Assembly: GCA_900555195.1 (NCBI GenBank)
Contig: USKC01000003.1
Location: 1 to 36,292 of the forward strand
Reading direction: 5' to 3'
Source: an uncultured Lachnospiraceae bacterium
Lineage (GTDB): Bacteria; Bacillota; Clostridia; Lachnospirales; Lachnospiraceae
Length of the DNA: 36,292 nucleotides
Under the pieces are notes generated by a model that worked only from the letters and a program-made list of their open reading frames with translations, searched no databases and had not been told where the DNA came from. Shown piece after piece: positions 15,514-23,973 of the stretch; position 1 is the stretch's first letter, and each line of letters begins with the position of its first letter. The position numbers and the translations under genes are program-made.

Positions 15514-16400
15514 GCGTGCACCTCCTTGGAGATCAGGTAGAGGTAAGCATCCTCCAGAGTGGGTTCTTCCGGCTGCACATAATCCGGAAGCTGTTCTGCT
15601 ACCATCCGGCAGCGGATTCCCCGGCTCGTATTTACCCGTGCTGTGATATGGACGCCCTGTTCCTGCATGGCGGTTTCTGAAATTTGATTCCTCCGGCCAT
15701 CCGACTCCAGGAAAATGCCAACATGTCCGGCAGCGGCGGAAATCAGTTGTGTTGGAGAACCGGCAAACAGGATATGGCCGTGATTGATTACCACAAGCTG
15801 ATCGCATACCGACTGCACATCTTCGATGATATGCGTGGACAGCAGTACCAGGCGGTTCTGTGCTGTCCTGGAGAACAGATTCCGAAAATGGATCCGCTCT
15901 TCGGGATCCAGGCCAACCGTCGGCTCGTCAAAAATCAGAAAAGGCGGATTTCCAAGCAAAGCCTGAGCAATTCCCACGCGCTGGCGCTGCCCTCCCGATA
16001 AGGTGCGTATACCCGCCTTTGCTTTTTCTTCCAGATGAACCGCCCGGATCGCTTCACGGACAGAGGCTTTTGGTGAGGACAACCCTTTGAGGGCAGCCAT
16101 GTAGTCCAGAAATTGTGTTACGGTAAGTTCGTCAAAAAGCCCAAAATCCTGAGGGAGATAGCCAAGCTGCGCTTTTAGGAGCCTGGCGGATCCGGCAAGG
16201 GGGGAACCGTTTACGAGAATGGTTCCGGAAGTGGGTAACAATGCGGCCGCAAGCAGCTTCATTAAGGTGGACTTTCCGGCGCCGTTGGGCCCCAGAAGGC
16301 CAACCAGGCTGGGGGAACGAAGAGACAGGGATAGCTCCTTTAACGCCTGCTTCCCGTTGGGATAGATCATACTGACATGCTGAATGTTCATTTCCATCAT
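15510..16400 (-). CDS. ABC transporter ATP-binding subunit
   Basis: A 296-residue ABC ATPase that powers the two membrane subunits encoded after it. Walker A is GPNGAGKST (37-45), the Q-loop lies in YLPQDFGLFD, the signature is LSGGQRQRVG (134-143) and Walker B is FLIFDEPTVGLDPEE (about 154-168). About 80 residues follow the ATPase core and may regulate or pair with the permease. Two adjacent ATG codons (16400 and 16397) follow AAAGGA; either fits. It is coupled by a 4-bp overlap to the permease/peptidase gene. A 100-bp gap separates it from the sensor kinase gene upstream, with room for a regulated promoter. Confidence 0.93.
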   Translation of the reverse strand: MMEMNIQHVSMIYPNGKQALKELSLSLRSPSLVGLLGPNGAGKSTLMKLLAAALLPTSGTILVNGSPLAGSARLLKAQLGYLPQDFGLFDELTVTQFLDYMAALKGLSSPKASVREAIRAVHLEEKAKAGIRTLSGGQRQRVGIAQALLGNPPFLIFDEPTVGLDPEERIHFRNLFSRTAQNRLVLLSTHIIEDVQSVCDQLVVINHGHILFAGSPTQLISAAAGHVGIFLESDGRRNQISETAMQEQGVHITARVNTSRGIRCRMVAEQLPDYVQPEEPTLEDAYLYLISKEVHA

Positions 16401-16500
16401 CGAGATATCCTTTCTGTTTGAGATTATGTGTAGGATATCAGTGGGATATGGAGGGAATTTGAAGGCAATATGTGTTTTTCATGAAGAAAGAAGAGCGGCA

Positions 16501-17982
16501 TCAGGCGGAAGGAAAGCGTACGGTGGCACGGACTCCTTTTTCGGTATTTTCAACGCTGCAGGAGGCATGATGCTGTTCTAAGATCGAACGAACCAGATAG
16601 AGTCCCAGACCGCTGCCGCCTGTGTTTCGGTTCCGGGACCCCTCTTCTCGATAAAAGGCTTCAAACAGATGGGGAAGTGCGTTTTCATGGATATGGACGT
16701 CGGTATTGTCCACAACAAAGCAGGGACAGCCTTGTTTCATGCCGCACCATACGCGGATAGAAGCGCCTTCTGGGGAGTATCGGATTGCATTGGAGAGCAG
16801 GTTTTCAATGACTCTTCCCAGCAGGATAGGATCCCCCGTTACGAGGATGTCCGGAAGCAGACAAGAGCGCAGTTTTTGGCTGCGCTGCTCCAGCAATTCT
16901 GTAACTTTGATAAGCTGCTGTTCAATCAGGCCGGACAACTCCAGGCTTTCCCGGCGGATGACGGCTTTTCCGGCTTCCATGCGGGAGATTTCCAGCATCT
17001 CCTGAATCAGCTTTTCCATCCGGCCTGTAACCTGAAGGGAACGCAGCAGATATTTGTCCCGATCCCGATATACATCGATTCCTTCCAGCATACCGGTTAA
17101 TTGGCCTTTCAGGATGGTAACCGGTGTTTTCAATTCGTGGGAGGCTGCTGAGAAAAAAGACATCCTCTGCCTGTCAAGCTCCCGTTCCCGTTCCACTTCT
17201 TTCTGCAGGGCTCGGTTGGCTGCTTCAAGTTCTGTAAGGGCTGCGGACAGACGCCGCGCCATTTGATTCAGGCTGCGGCTTAAGGCGCCGATTTCATCCC
17301 GTCTGGTTTCCTGACATTGCCAGTTGAAGTCCAGCTGTGCCATGTTCTGTGCGATGCCGCTGATACGGACGATTGGACGTGTGATGTACCTGGAGTAGAG
17401 CAATGCGCATAACAGTGAAAAGGCAAGCAGCACCAGCAGAATCCATGGGGCCATCTGATTCAGCGCCCGGACCGCCAGATTTTCTTCCTCGGCATAAGGG
17501 GTCACATAGAGCGAATAGCTGTCCGCCTGATCGGCGAAGGATACCTCTGCAAATATAGTGTATGTCTGCGTGGCAGTAATGGCTGTAACAGACTGTGTGT
17601 CGGTATCCTCCTCTACCTGAACGAGCCAGGAAGAGGAAGAGTCAGCGGCCTGCCCGTCTTTTTCCTTCTGTACCGATCTAAGAGACAGTTTGGAACCTGT
17701 TTCGGCCAATGTACCGTCCGGGGCCAACAGTAAAACATCTGACCTGGAAGAACGGATGAACGAATCAATGAGGGGGCCGCTTGCTTCCAGGCTGCTTTCC
17801 TTTAGCAAAGATACGAGAGAATCCACCTGCTTTTGAAGCCCATTATTTATTACGGAAGTATAGGTGCTCGGTGTGGCCCAGGCGATCAGGCCAAAGGTGG
17901 CGGCACCGGATCCAAGCAGGATCAGTGCGGTGAGCACGAAAATACGGGCGGTAAGGCTTTCAAGAAAGCGTTTTCGCAACAC
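16501..17982 (-). CDS. Sensor histidine kinase with extracellular loop
   Basis: A 493-residue membrane histidine kinase. Membrane helices at about 14-36 and 178-197 flank an extracytoplasmic sensing domain of about 140 residues. A HAMP linker follows (RYITRPIVRISGIAQNM), then a coiled stretch, the HisKA domain with phospho-acceptor His282 (SAASHELKTPV), and an HATPase_c domain with NLLSNAIRYSPEG (N box) and GGSGLGLYLVRSIL (G2 box). It overlaps the response regulator by 23 bp and presumably phosphorylates it. The ABC genes that follow suggest that the sensed signal is the compound the transporter handles. Confidence 0.93.
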   Translation of the reverse strand: MLRKRFLESLTARIFVLTALILLGSGAATFGLIAWATPSTYTSVINNGLQKQVDSLVSLLKESSLEASGPLIDSFIRSSRSDVLLLAPDGTLAETGSKLSLRSVQKEKDGQAADSSSSWLVQVEEDTDTQSVTAITATQTYTIFAEVSFADQADSYSLYVTPYAEEENLAVRALNQMAPWILLVLLAFSLLCALLYSRYITRPIVRISGIAQNMAQLDFNWQCQETRRDEIGALSRSLNQMARRLSAALTELEAANRALQKEVERERELDRQRMSFFSAASHELKTPVTILKGQLTGMLEGIDVYRDRDKYLLRSLQVTGRMEKLIQEMLEISRMEAGKAVIRRESLELSGLIEQQLIKVTELLEQRSQKLRSCLLPDILVTGDPILLGRVIENLLSNAIRYSPEGASIRVWCGMKQGCPCFVVDNTDVHIHENALPHLFEAFYREEGSRNRNTGGSGLGLYLVRSILEQHHASCSVENTEKGVRATVRFPSA

Positions 17983-18628
17983 GATATCCCACCCCCCTTA
18001 TTGTTTCGATATAATCCCGGTTCAGCTTATGACGAAGATTTTTAATATGGCTGTCCACAACGCGTTCATCTCCGTAAAAATCATATCCCCACAACTTGGC
18101 CAAAAGCATCTGGCGGGTAAATACACGGCCGGGAGCGGACAGAAAAGTATATAACAATTCAAATTCCTTGGCAGTTAGATCCAAAGGATGATCCGATAGG
18201 ACAGCCTCTCTCGTATCCGGATCAAGGATCAGATCACGGTAGCAGAGGCGGGTTTCCTGTTCAGACCCCGCACTCCTGCGCAGGATGAGCCGGATTTTTT
18301 CTAAAAGAATGGGTATGGAAAAGGGCTTGGTGATATAGTCGTCCGCGTCCAGGCCCAATCCATGGAGTTGATGTTCCTCCGCATCCAGGGCGGTGAGCAT
18401 TAGAATTGGGATCTGGGATTGGCTGCGGATTCTTTTGCATATCTCAAAACCATCCATCCCGGGAAGCATGATATCGAGCAGAATCAGATCAAAAGAGCCT
18501 TCCTGAAACAAAGCCAAAGCAGCCGTGCCGTCTCCGGCAGCAACAGGGGAATATCCGGCACTCCTAAGATAGGCGCACAGCAATTCCTGGATATCCGGTT
18601 CATCTTCTACAACTAAAATACGTTTCAT
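17960..18628 (-). CDS. OmpR-family response regulator
   Basis: A 222-residue transcription factor. The receiver domain has the acidic pair in VVEDEPD, the phosphorylation site Asp52 (LILLDIMLPGMDG), and the conserved Thr and Lys (MLTALD, DYITKPF). The C-terminal winged helix ends with VDSHIKNLRHKLNRDYIETIRGVGYR. ATG 18628 is preferred over the TTG at 18634 because AAGGGG lies at the better distance. First gene of the minus-strand operon with kinase, ATPase and two permeases; expected to activate that operon, perhaps at the 16401-16500 gap. Confidence 0.94.
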   Translation of the reverse strand: MKRILVVEDEPDIQELLCAYLRSAGYSPVAAGDGTAALALFQEGSFDLILLDIMLPGMDGFEICKRIRSQSQIPILMLTALDAEEHQLHGLGLDADDYITKPFSIPILLEKIRLILRRSAGSEQETRLCYRDLILDPDTREAVLSDHPLDLTAKEFELLYTFLSAPGRVFTRQMLLAKLWGYDFYGDERVVDSHIKNLRHKLNRDYIETIRGVGYRVAKTLS

Positions 18629-18776
18629 AATCAATCACCCCTTGCAGGATAGCATAGAATTATGAATTTTTGATGGAGATGTTGCTGTTCATGATCTCTA
18701 TCCGTGGTTGGGCGGGATGGAGGAGGGGGAACAAACACATGCCTAAAAAGCATTTAATTTTATGAAAAGCAAGTAT

Positions 18777-18805
18777 TAGACATAGAATTTGCTGGTTTTT
18801 ATAAT
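18777..18805 (+). promoter_or_regulatory. Sigma-A-type promoter of second redox block
   Basis: TAGACA (18777-18782) and TATAAT (18800-18805) with a 17-bp spacer match the consensus in 11 of 12 positions. It points to the lipoprotein remnant at 18894 and could serve the flavodoxin genes after it. The rest of the 18635-18893 gap shows no other gene. Confidence 0.75.
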
Positions 18806-18893
18806 GCAAGTGTAGTCGGAAAAATTCTTTTTCACTTCATTTGCTTTTGCGGAGATAGGGAGGGGAAAAGAGTCTAAAGGAGGCATAACTCAT

Positions 18894-19152
18894 ATGAAAC
18901 GGTTAGCAGCACTTTTTTTGGCGGCAGCCCTTAGCCTCTCGTTGGCAGCGTGCCAAGGGCGCTCAGACTACCTTTAAAAACGGAGACATTACTTACTGTG
19001 AAGCATATCATAACATGGCGGTTTTTTATGCGCAGACGGATGATCCCACCCTTTCCGTAGAGGTAATTCCTATCGGCAAGGTAACTTCTGATCTGTCAGT
19101 TTTTGAAGAACTGCCCCACAATGTGGATGTTACGTTTGCTCTGGCCGAATAA
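18894..19152 (+). pseudogene. Cyclophilin-like lipoprotein, broken
   Basis: A remnant of an exported lipoprotein. The first frame encodes a perfect signal peptide (MKRLAALFLAAALSLSLAAC, then QGRSDYL) behind a strong AAAGGAGG site and ends at a TAA at 18975. A second frame, from 18973 to 19152, encodes about 59 residues (GDITYCEAYHNMAVFYAQ, then SVEVIPIGKVTSDLSVFEELP and a final DVTFALAE) that look like the C-terminal half of the cyclophilin-like (Cyclophil_like2) domain. The N-terminal half of the domain is missing and the join is out of frame, so this is an internal deletion with frameshift. Small cyclophilin-like lipoproteins are frequent neighbours of flavodoxin lipoproteins in Clostridia. 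Confidence 0.7.
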
Positions 19153-19376
19153 TCGAAGAAGAGAAAGGATTGTAGGTAAATAAATCTGCCGAATGGCGTA
19201 CATGCCCGGCTCCTTCCGGACAACGGTATCCATTCATATAAGAGTAATAAGCCCTGGGTATATACTCCAAAACTTATTGAAACTTCTGTCACCTGTGCGG
19301 AATTACTATAATAAAGCCAGAACAAAAAGTTGCGGGAAAAGGCCTGCAGAGCCGAAAAAGTAAGGAGAGATACCCT

Positions 19377-20183
19377 ATGAAACGGATAGCGTCTATTTTG
19401 ATAGGCATCGTTCTGCTGTGTACGCTTGCAGCATGCACAAGCGGAGCTGAATCCTCTGAACCGGCAGCATCCGAAGCGGATATGTCGGGTGAGGATATGG
19501 AGGAAGCAAACGCAGTAGAAGCAAATAAGGAAGGAGAAAATACAGAAGAAGCGGCTGTGGAAGAGACAGGAACAGGAGAGGCAGAAACAGCGGAAACGCA
19601 GAATGATTCCAGCGCCGACGAGCAGACGGGCGGCTCCAACATTCTCATCGCTTATTTCACCATGCCGGAAGATGTGGATACTTCAGGGGTGGATGCGATC
19701 GCGGGCGCCAGCATCGTTGTGAGAGATGGAGAAGCCGTGGGCAATGTGGAGTACATGGCGAATGTGATAGCGGAAACGGTCGGCGCAGACCTGTTTCGGA
19801 TAGAGACGGTGCAGCAGTATCCGTTGGAGCACGAAGCCCTGGTAGATCAGGCTGCCCAGGAACAGGATGCGGATGCACGGCCGGAGCTTGCCACCCATAT
19901 AGAAAATCTGGAACAGTACGATACCATTTTCCTTGGATATCCGAACTGGTGGGGGGATATGCCGCAGGCGCTTTATACCTTCCTGGAAGAATATGATTTC
20001 TCAGGAAAAACGATCATACCGTTCTGCCCGCATGGCGGAAGCGGCTTCTCCAGAACGGAAAGCACGATTGCTGAGCTGCAGCCTGATGCGACGGTGAGTG
20101 AGGAAGGCCTTGCCATTTCCAGGAATAACGTGGCCGGAAGCGCAGAACAGGTAGCGGACTGGGCGAACAGCCTGGGGCTGTAG
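19377..20183 (+). CDS. Flavodoxin-like lipoprotein
   Basis: A 268-residue exported lipoprotein, lipobox LAAC (Cys20), with an acidic Glu/Ala-rich linker to about residue 82. The domain belongs to the flavodoxin_4 group: strand ILIAYFTMPEDV, a longer insertion (VDAIAGASIVVRDGEAVGN) in place of the short TGNT loop, then GYPNWWGDMPQALYTFLEEYDF and IPFCPHGGSGFSRT, the latter two being flavin-contact regions shared with the protein at 6137. It probably binds FMN at the cell surface. AAGGAG precedes the start. The 224-bp gap upstream (19153-19376) holds a TATAAT at 19307 without a good -35, and an AATAAG/CTTATT inverted repeat (19246-19278) of uncertain meaning. The gene after it starts 12 bp later. 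Confidence 0.88.
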   Translation: MKRIASILIGIVLLCTLAACTSGAESSEPAASEADMSGEDMEEANAVEANKEGENTEEAAVEETGTGEAETAETQNDSSADEQTGGSNILIAYFTMPEDVDTSGVDAIAGASIVVRDGEAVGNVEYMANVIAETVGADLFRIETVQQYPLEHEALVDQAAQEQDADARPELATHIENLEQYDTIFLGYPNWWGDMPQALYTFLEEYDFSGKTIIPFCPHGGSGFSRTESTIAELQPDATVSEEGLAISRNNVAGSAEQVADWANSLGL

Positions 20184-20195
20184 GAGGCGGAAGGG

Positions 20196-21527
20196 ATGAA
20201 ACGGATTTCTGTAAGTATCTTGGCCGCAGTTCTTGCAATTTTTCTGGCAGCATGCCAGAGTGCAGGGGATACAGCCGGGCAGGAAGGTGCGCGAACGGGA
20301 AGCCATATCGCGATTGTGTATGATTCCACAGAGGATGAGGCCGTAGAACGGGCGGCCGAGTTGTTTGGCGAGACGCTGGACGGCGCTCTGTTTTCTATAG
20401 AAGGGGGAGCGGAGGAAGACTTTGCTCCCTATGAATTCATTCTGTTGGGCTTTAGGGCCCAAAATAATAGATTGCCGGATGGAGTGCAGGAATTCCTGGG
20501 AGATCATGATTTTGGCGCCAAAACGGTGATCCCCTTTGTTACGGGAAGCGGGAATGATTCTGCTGGAATTCTGTCAGCCATATCACAGCTCCAGCCGGGG
20601 GCATTGATGCCGGATGACGCCCTGTTATTTTCCCAGGAGGTTGGGGAAGGAGAACTTGCCGAGTGGGCTCTTGGCCTGGGACTTCTGGAAGAGGATGCGG
20701 TCCCGGAAAGCGGGGAGGGCAATACGGTGGCTACGGCCGTCGTGACGCCGCAGGAACAGCAGATCCTGTATCTTTGGGAGCCGGATAACGTGCCTGCGAC
20801 CACGGAATATACGGTAAATAACGGAGGATATTTTGACGAACCGGATTTCAGGCCTACCATTACCAGTTATCCCGTGCCGGAGGGAACGCAGATAAAAGGA
20901 GCGGTGCTCATCTGTGCGGGAGGTGCGTTCCAGTTTCGGAGTGATGAAAATGAAGGCGAGCCTGTAGCGGAAGCGCTGAGCGAACGAGGATATCAAAGCT
21001 TTGTCGTGGACTATCGGCTGCGCCCTTATACCCAGCAGGAAGGCGCGCTGGATCTGGCAAGAGCGGTACGGTTTGTCCGTTCTCATGCACAGGAATATGG
21101 GATTGATGAAGCGGATATTGCGGTGATGGGCTTTTCTGCCGGAGGGATTCTGAGCGGCGAGATGCTGCTGCATTATGACGGTCAGACAGACGGCACTGCG
21201 CTGGATCCGGAATATGTGCCGGATGCGCTGGATCAAATTTCTGCGGATGCCGCAGCCTGCGGGATGATTTACTCCTTCTATGGACGGTTGAGCGTGGGGA
21301 CCACGGACGTGGAGCTGCTGCGCAGCGGAGACCTTCCCCCCACCTTTTACTGTTATGGAACCCGCGATCCCTTTTATGACCAATTTTTAGCCAATGCCAG
21401 CGCGGCGGAAGAAGCAGGCGTAGAAGTGGAGCGGCTGCAGCTGGACGGCATGCCTCATGGTTTCGGCGCCAGAGGGGACTGGATCCCTGTTTATGACGAG
21501 TGGCTGGCAGGAATTTTTGAAAGATAG
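20196..21527 (+). CDS. Flavodoxin-like/alpha-beta hydrolase fusion lipoprotein
   Basis: A 443-residue exported lipoprotein (lipobox LAAC, Cys20) joining two domains that are separate elsewhere in this window. Residues about 32-170 follow the flavodoxin fold (IAIVYDSTEDEAVERAAE, EFILLGF, HDFGAKTVIPFVTGSG, EWALGLGLL) but lack both the TGNT phosphate loop and the YPxWWG aromatic motif, so FMN binding is doubtful. Residues about 190-443 are an alpha/beta hydrolase: oxyanion region AVLICAGGAFQFR, nucleophile Ser314 (GFSAGG), Asp391 (TRDPFYD) and His421 (MPHGFG). An esterase role at the cell surface is likely; substrate unknown. The AGGAGG site and 12-bp spacing put it in an operon with the flavodoxin upstream. 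The frame shows no sign of an assembly join, but that cannot be excluded by reading alone. Confidence 0.85.
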   Translation: MKRISVSILAAVLAIFLAACQSAGDTAGQEGARTGSHIAIVYDSTEDEAVERAAELFGETLDGALFSIEGGAEEDFAPYEFILLGFRAQNNRLPDGVQEFLGDHDFGAKTVIPFVTGSGNDSAGILSAISQLQPGALMPDDALLFSQEVGEGELAEWALGLGLLEEDAVPESGEGNTVATAVVTPQEQQILYLWEPDNVPATTEYTVNNGGYFDEPDFRPTITSYPVPEGTQIKGAVLICAGGAFQFRSDENEGEPVAEALSERGYQSFVVDYRLRPYTQQEGALDLARAVRFVRSHAQEYGIDEADIAVMGFSAGGILSGEMLLHYDGQTDGTALDPEYVPDALDQISADAAACGMIYSFYGRLSVGTTDVELLRSGDLPPTFYCYGTRDPFYDQFLANASAAEEAGVEVERLQLDGMPHGFGARGDWIPVYDEWLAGIFER

Positions 21528-21658
21528 GAAGATAATTGAAAAGAGACAGCCGTTTGCAGCGCAGAGACGGAGCGTGACAAGCGGCAACGGCAGAGCCTGT
21601 ACCAGCGCGGTATCCGCAGGCTTTGCTTGGGAAGGGGCTGCGCAGAATGGAGGAAGAA

Positions 21659-22735
21659 ATGAAACAGATGAAGGGTGTGGTCATTACCGGGAAAAATACG
21701 TTGGCCATCAGTGAGAACTGTCCTCTACCGGAAGAGATCTGCCCCACAGGCGCGCTGATTCGGCCGCTGATCTGGTCTCCCTGTACGAGCGATGCACATC
21801 TGTGTGCCACTGGCTGTGCTTCTCTTCCCTATCTGCTGGGCAAAGCGGTGGGGCATGAAATGTGCGGAGAGGTGATTCAGATAGGATCTCAGGTAAGGGA
21901 TTTCAAACCTGGAGACCGTGTGATCGTCTGCTCGGTTATGCCGGTGTGGAGGAGCCTGGAAGCGCAGGACGGCCATGCCAAGAACCGGCAGGATAATATG
22001 TATGCAGGCATTGACTATCCGGATCGGGGAGGTTCCTTCGTGGAACAGTATTATATCAGGGATGCGGATATGAATCTGGCGCATATTCCGGAAGGCGTGA
22101 CGTTGGAACAGGCGGTGATGGTTCCGGATATGATGTGTACCGCTTTTGAGGGCGTACAGGCGCTGAATCTGAAGTTCGGACAGTCTGTTGCGGTATTGGG
22201 CGTGGGACAGGTGGGTCTGATGGCGGTTCGTGCTGCGGTGCTTCAGGGAGCGGGCAATATTTTTGCCATCGGGTCCAGGCAGGTATGCTTTGATGTGGCA
22301 AAAGAATACGGAGCGACCCATCTGGTGGACTATCATGCGGAGAATTATATTGAGCAGATTGTGAAAGAAAATGGCGGTCCTGTGGATAATGTGGTTCTGT
22401 GCGGAGGAAGTGAACAGGAATTAAGCAAGGGGCTGCAGATGCTGAAAAATGGAGGAACGCTGGTGAACCTGAGCGCTTATTTCGGAAACGCATCCATTCC
22501 GATACAGCCTGCGGTATGGGGATTCGGATATGGGGACAAAACCATCAAGGGCGTGGGATGCGGAGGCGGACGGCTGCTGATGAGCAGAATGGCGCAGCTG
22601 ATTTCCTGCGGCCGGGTGGAGCCGGAGAAGCTGATTACCCACCGGTATCATGGAATGGAAGCGATTCCGGAGGCGATGGAGCTGTTCCTGAACCACGACC
22701 GGAGCCTGATTAAGCCGGTAATCTATAATGATTAA
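21659..22735 (+). CDS. Zn-dependent secondary alcohol dehydrogenase
   Basis: A 358-residue medium-chain dehydrogenase closely resembling the NADP-dependent isopropanol dehydrogenase of Clostridium beijerinckii. Catalytic zinc ligands are Cys42 (SPCTSD), His66 with Glu67 (GHE) and Asp157 (VPDMM); no structural-zinc four-cysteine loop is seen, which is normal for this subgroup. The Rossmann motif is GVGQVG (181-186), and GSRQVC after it resembles the GSRPxC NADPH-phosphate site of the homologues. Start 21659 is chosen because GGAGG lies 5 bp upstream and the N-terminus then matches the family; a frame from a TTG at 21623 is longer but has no support. It likely interconverts small ketones and secondary alcohols in the cytoplasm. 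A 131-bp gap separates it from the fusion gene. Confidence 0.92.
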   Translation: MKQMKGVVITGKNTLAISENCPLPEEICPTGALIRPLIWSPCTSDAHLCATGCASLPYLLGKAVGHEMCGEVIQIGSQVRDFKPGDRVIVCSVMPVWRSLEAQDGHAKNRQDNMYAGIDYPDRGGSFVEQYYIRDADMNLAHIPEGVTLEQAVMVPDMMCTAFEGVQALNLKFGQSVAVLGVGQVGLMAVRAAVLQGAGNIFAIGSRQVCFDVAKEYGATHLVDYHAENYIEQIVKENGGPVDNVVLCGGSEQELSKGLQMLKNGGTLVNLSAYFGNASIPIQPAVWGFGYGDKTIKGVGCGGGRLLMSRMAQLISCGRVEPEKLITHRYHGMEAIPEAMELFLNHDRSLIKPVIYND

Positions 22736-22746
22736 GGGAGGAGAAA

Positions 22747-23973
22747 ATGAGAAGAAAACGAAGATATGGGATTTGGCTGGCGTCCGTGCTGACCATCCTT
22801 TCCGTACTGGCAGCAGGCTGCGGAAGCAGGACGGATGCGGAAGAAAGCAGGGCTGCGGCAGAAGTCTCCATGGCAGGAGAAGAAGCATCCGCTTCGGGCG
22901 CTGCGGCGACGGAAGATGCAGTGCAGGCAGAAAATGCAATGCCTGCAGAAAATGCAATGCAGGCAGAAAATACAATGCCTGCAGAAAATGCGGTTTCGGG
23001 GACGGAAGCGTCCGAACCGGCCGCGGCAGCAAGCGGCGGATATATCCTTACGAACGGAGGGGAAGAGATTGCGCTCTCTTCTCTGGAGCATCAGGATGAG
23101 GATGCGCAGCCCGAAGTGCTTTTTACCTCTGAGATCAGCCCGGAGGCCATGACGGCCCTCTATGACGCGCTTGGAAAACAGCTGTCCGGCGAGCGGATCG
23201 CGGTGAAGCTTTCCACCGGGGAGCCGCCGGCCAGCAATTATCTGGATCCGGCGCTGATCGCTGATCTGGTACATCAGGTAGGCGGGACCATTGTGGAAAA
23301 TAATACGGCATACGGAGGAAGCCGGGCCAGCACGGCCATGCATTATCAGGTGGCACAGGATCACGGCTTTACGGAGATCGCAGATTTTGTGGTGCTGGAC
23401 GAGGACGGCTCGGTTAGCCTGCCCGTGGAGGGCGGCACGCAGCTGGAAGAGAATCTGGTGGGAGCCCATTTCCTGGAATATGACGGCTATCTGGTGCTTT
23501 CCCATTTCAAGGGCCATGCCATGGCCGGGTTTGGGGGCGCGATCAAGAATATTTCCATTGGAATGGCCTCTCAGGAAGGAAAATGTCTGATTCATACCGC
23601 AGGGGAAAGCCATACCAGCCCCTGGGGCGGGCAGCAGGATCCTTTCACAGAGAGCATGGCGGAGGCCGGGAAATCCGTGGTGGACGCCCTGGACGGCAAT
23701 ATTGTGTATATCAGCGTGATGAACCGCCTGTCTGTGGACTGCGACTGTGACGGCAACCCGGCAGAACCGGATATGCATGATATGGGTATCCTGGCATCCA
23801 CGGATCCGGTGGCCCTGGATCAGGCCTGTGTGGATATGATATATGCGTCCCAGGATGATACCGCATCCCTGATACAGAGAATGGAATCCCGCAATGCCGT
23901 GCACGTTCTGGAGCATGGAGAAGAGATCGGGCTTGGAAGCAGAAACTATCGGATGGTAAATATGGATGATTGA
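22747..23973 (+). CDS. DUF362-domain lipoprotein
   Basis: A 408-residue exported lipoprotein. A basic N-terminus (MRRKRRY), hydrophobic helix and LAAGC (Cys25) form the lipid anchor. Residues 26-95 are a low-complexity linker with four six-residue repeats of the AENAMP/AENAMQ type. From about residue 115 the DUF362 domain is clear: VAVKLSTGEPPASNYLDP, a GGTIVENNTAYGGSR segment, HYQVAQDHGF, LSHFKGHAMAGFGGAIKN and the later GILASTDPVALDQACVDMIY. DUF362 proteins are often linked to iron-sulfur or metal chemistry, but no ferredoxin cysteine cluster is present here. GGGAGGAG precedes the ATG. It overlaps the following permease gene by 8 bp, so the two probably act together. Confidence 0.88.
   Translation: MRRKRRYGIWLASVLTILSVLAAGCGSRTDAEESRAAAEVSMAGEEASASGAAATEDAVQAENAMPAENAMQAENTMPAENAVSGTEASEPAAAASGGYILTNGGEEIALSSLEHQDEDAQPEVLFTSEISPEAMTALYDALGKQLSGERIAVKLSTGEPPASNYLDPALIADLVHQVGGTIVENNTAYGGSRASTAMHYQVAQDHGFTEIADFVVLDEDGSVSLPVEGGTQLEENLVGAHFLEYDGYLVLSHFKGHAMAGFGGAIKNISIGMASQEGKCLIHTAGESHTSPWGGQQDPFTESMAEAGKSVVDALDGNIVYISVMNRLSVDCDCDGNPAEPDMHDMGILASTDPVALDQACVDMIYASQDDTASLIQRMESRNAVHVLEHGEEIGLGSRNYRMVNMDD
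22923..22994 (+). repeat. Four 18-bp tandem repeats in lipoprotein linker
   Basis: Four in-frame 18-bp units of the form GCAGGCAGAAAATGCAAT or GCCTGCAGAAAATGCAAT alternate, so the array is also two 36-bp units. They encode the spacer repeats of the DUF362 lipoprotein. Such arrays change length by slippage and would alter the reach of the domain from the membrane. Confidence 0.9.

Noticed and set aside
19246..19312. MerR-type operator and promoter before the flavodoxin gene.
   Set aside because: The TATAAT has no -35 at 17-20 bp, and the AATAAG/CTTATT repeat is short enough to be chance.
22923..22994. Possible CRISPR-like array.
   Set aside because: Units are 18 bp, contiguous, without spacers, and in frame within a gene.
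22732..23916. 394-residue minus-strand open frame.
   Set aside because: Opposite the DUF362 gene, rich in His, Cys and Arg as expected of a shadow frame; no start signals.
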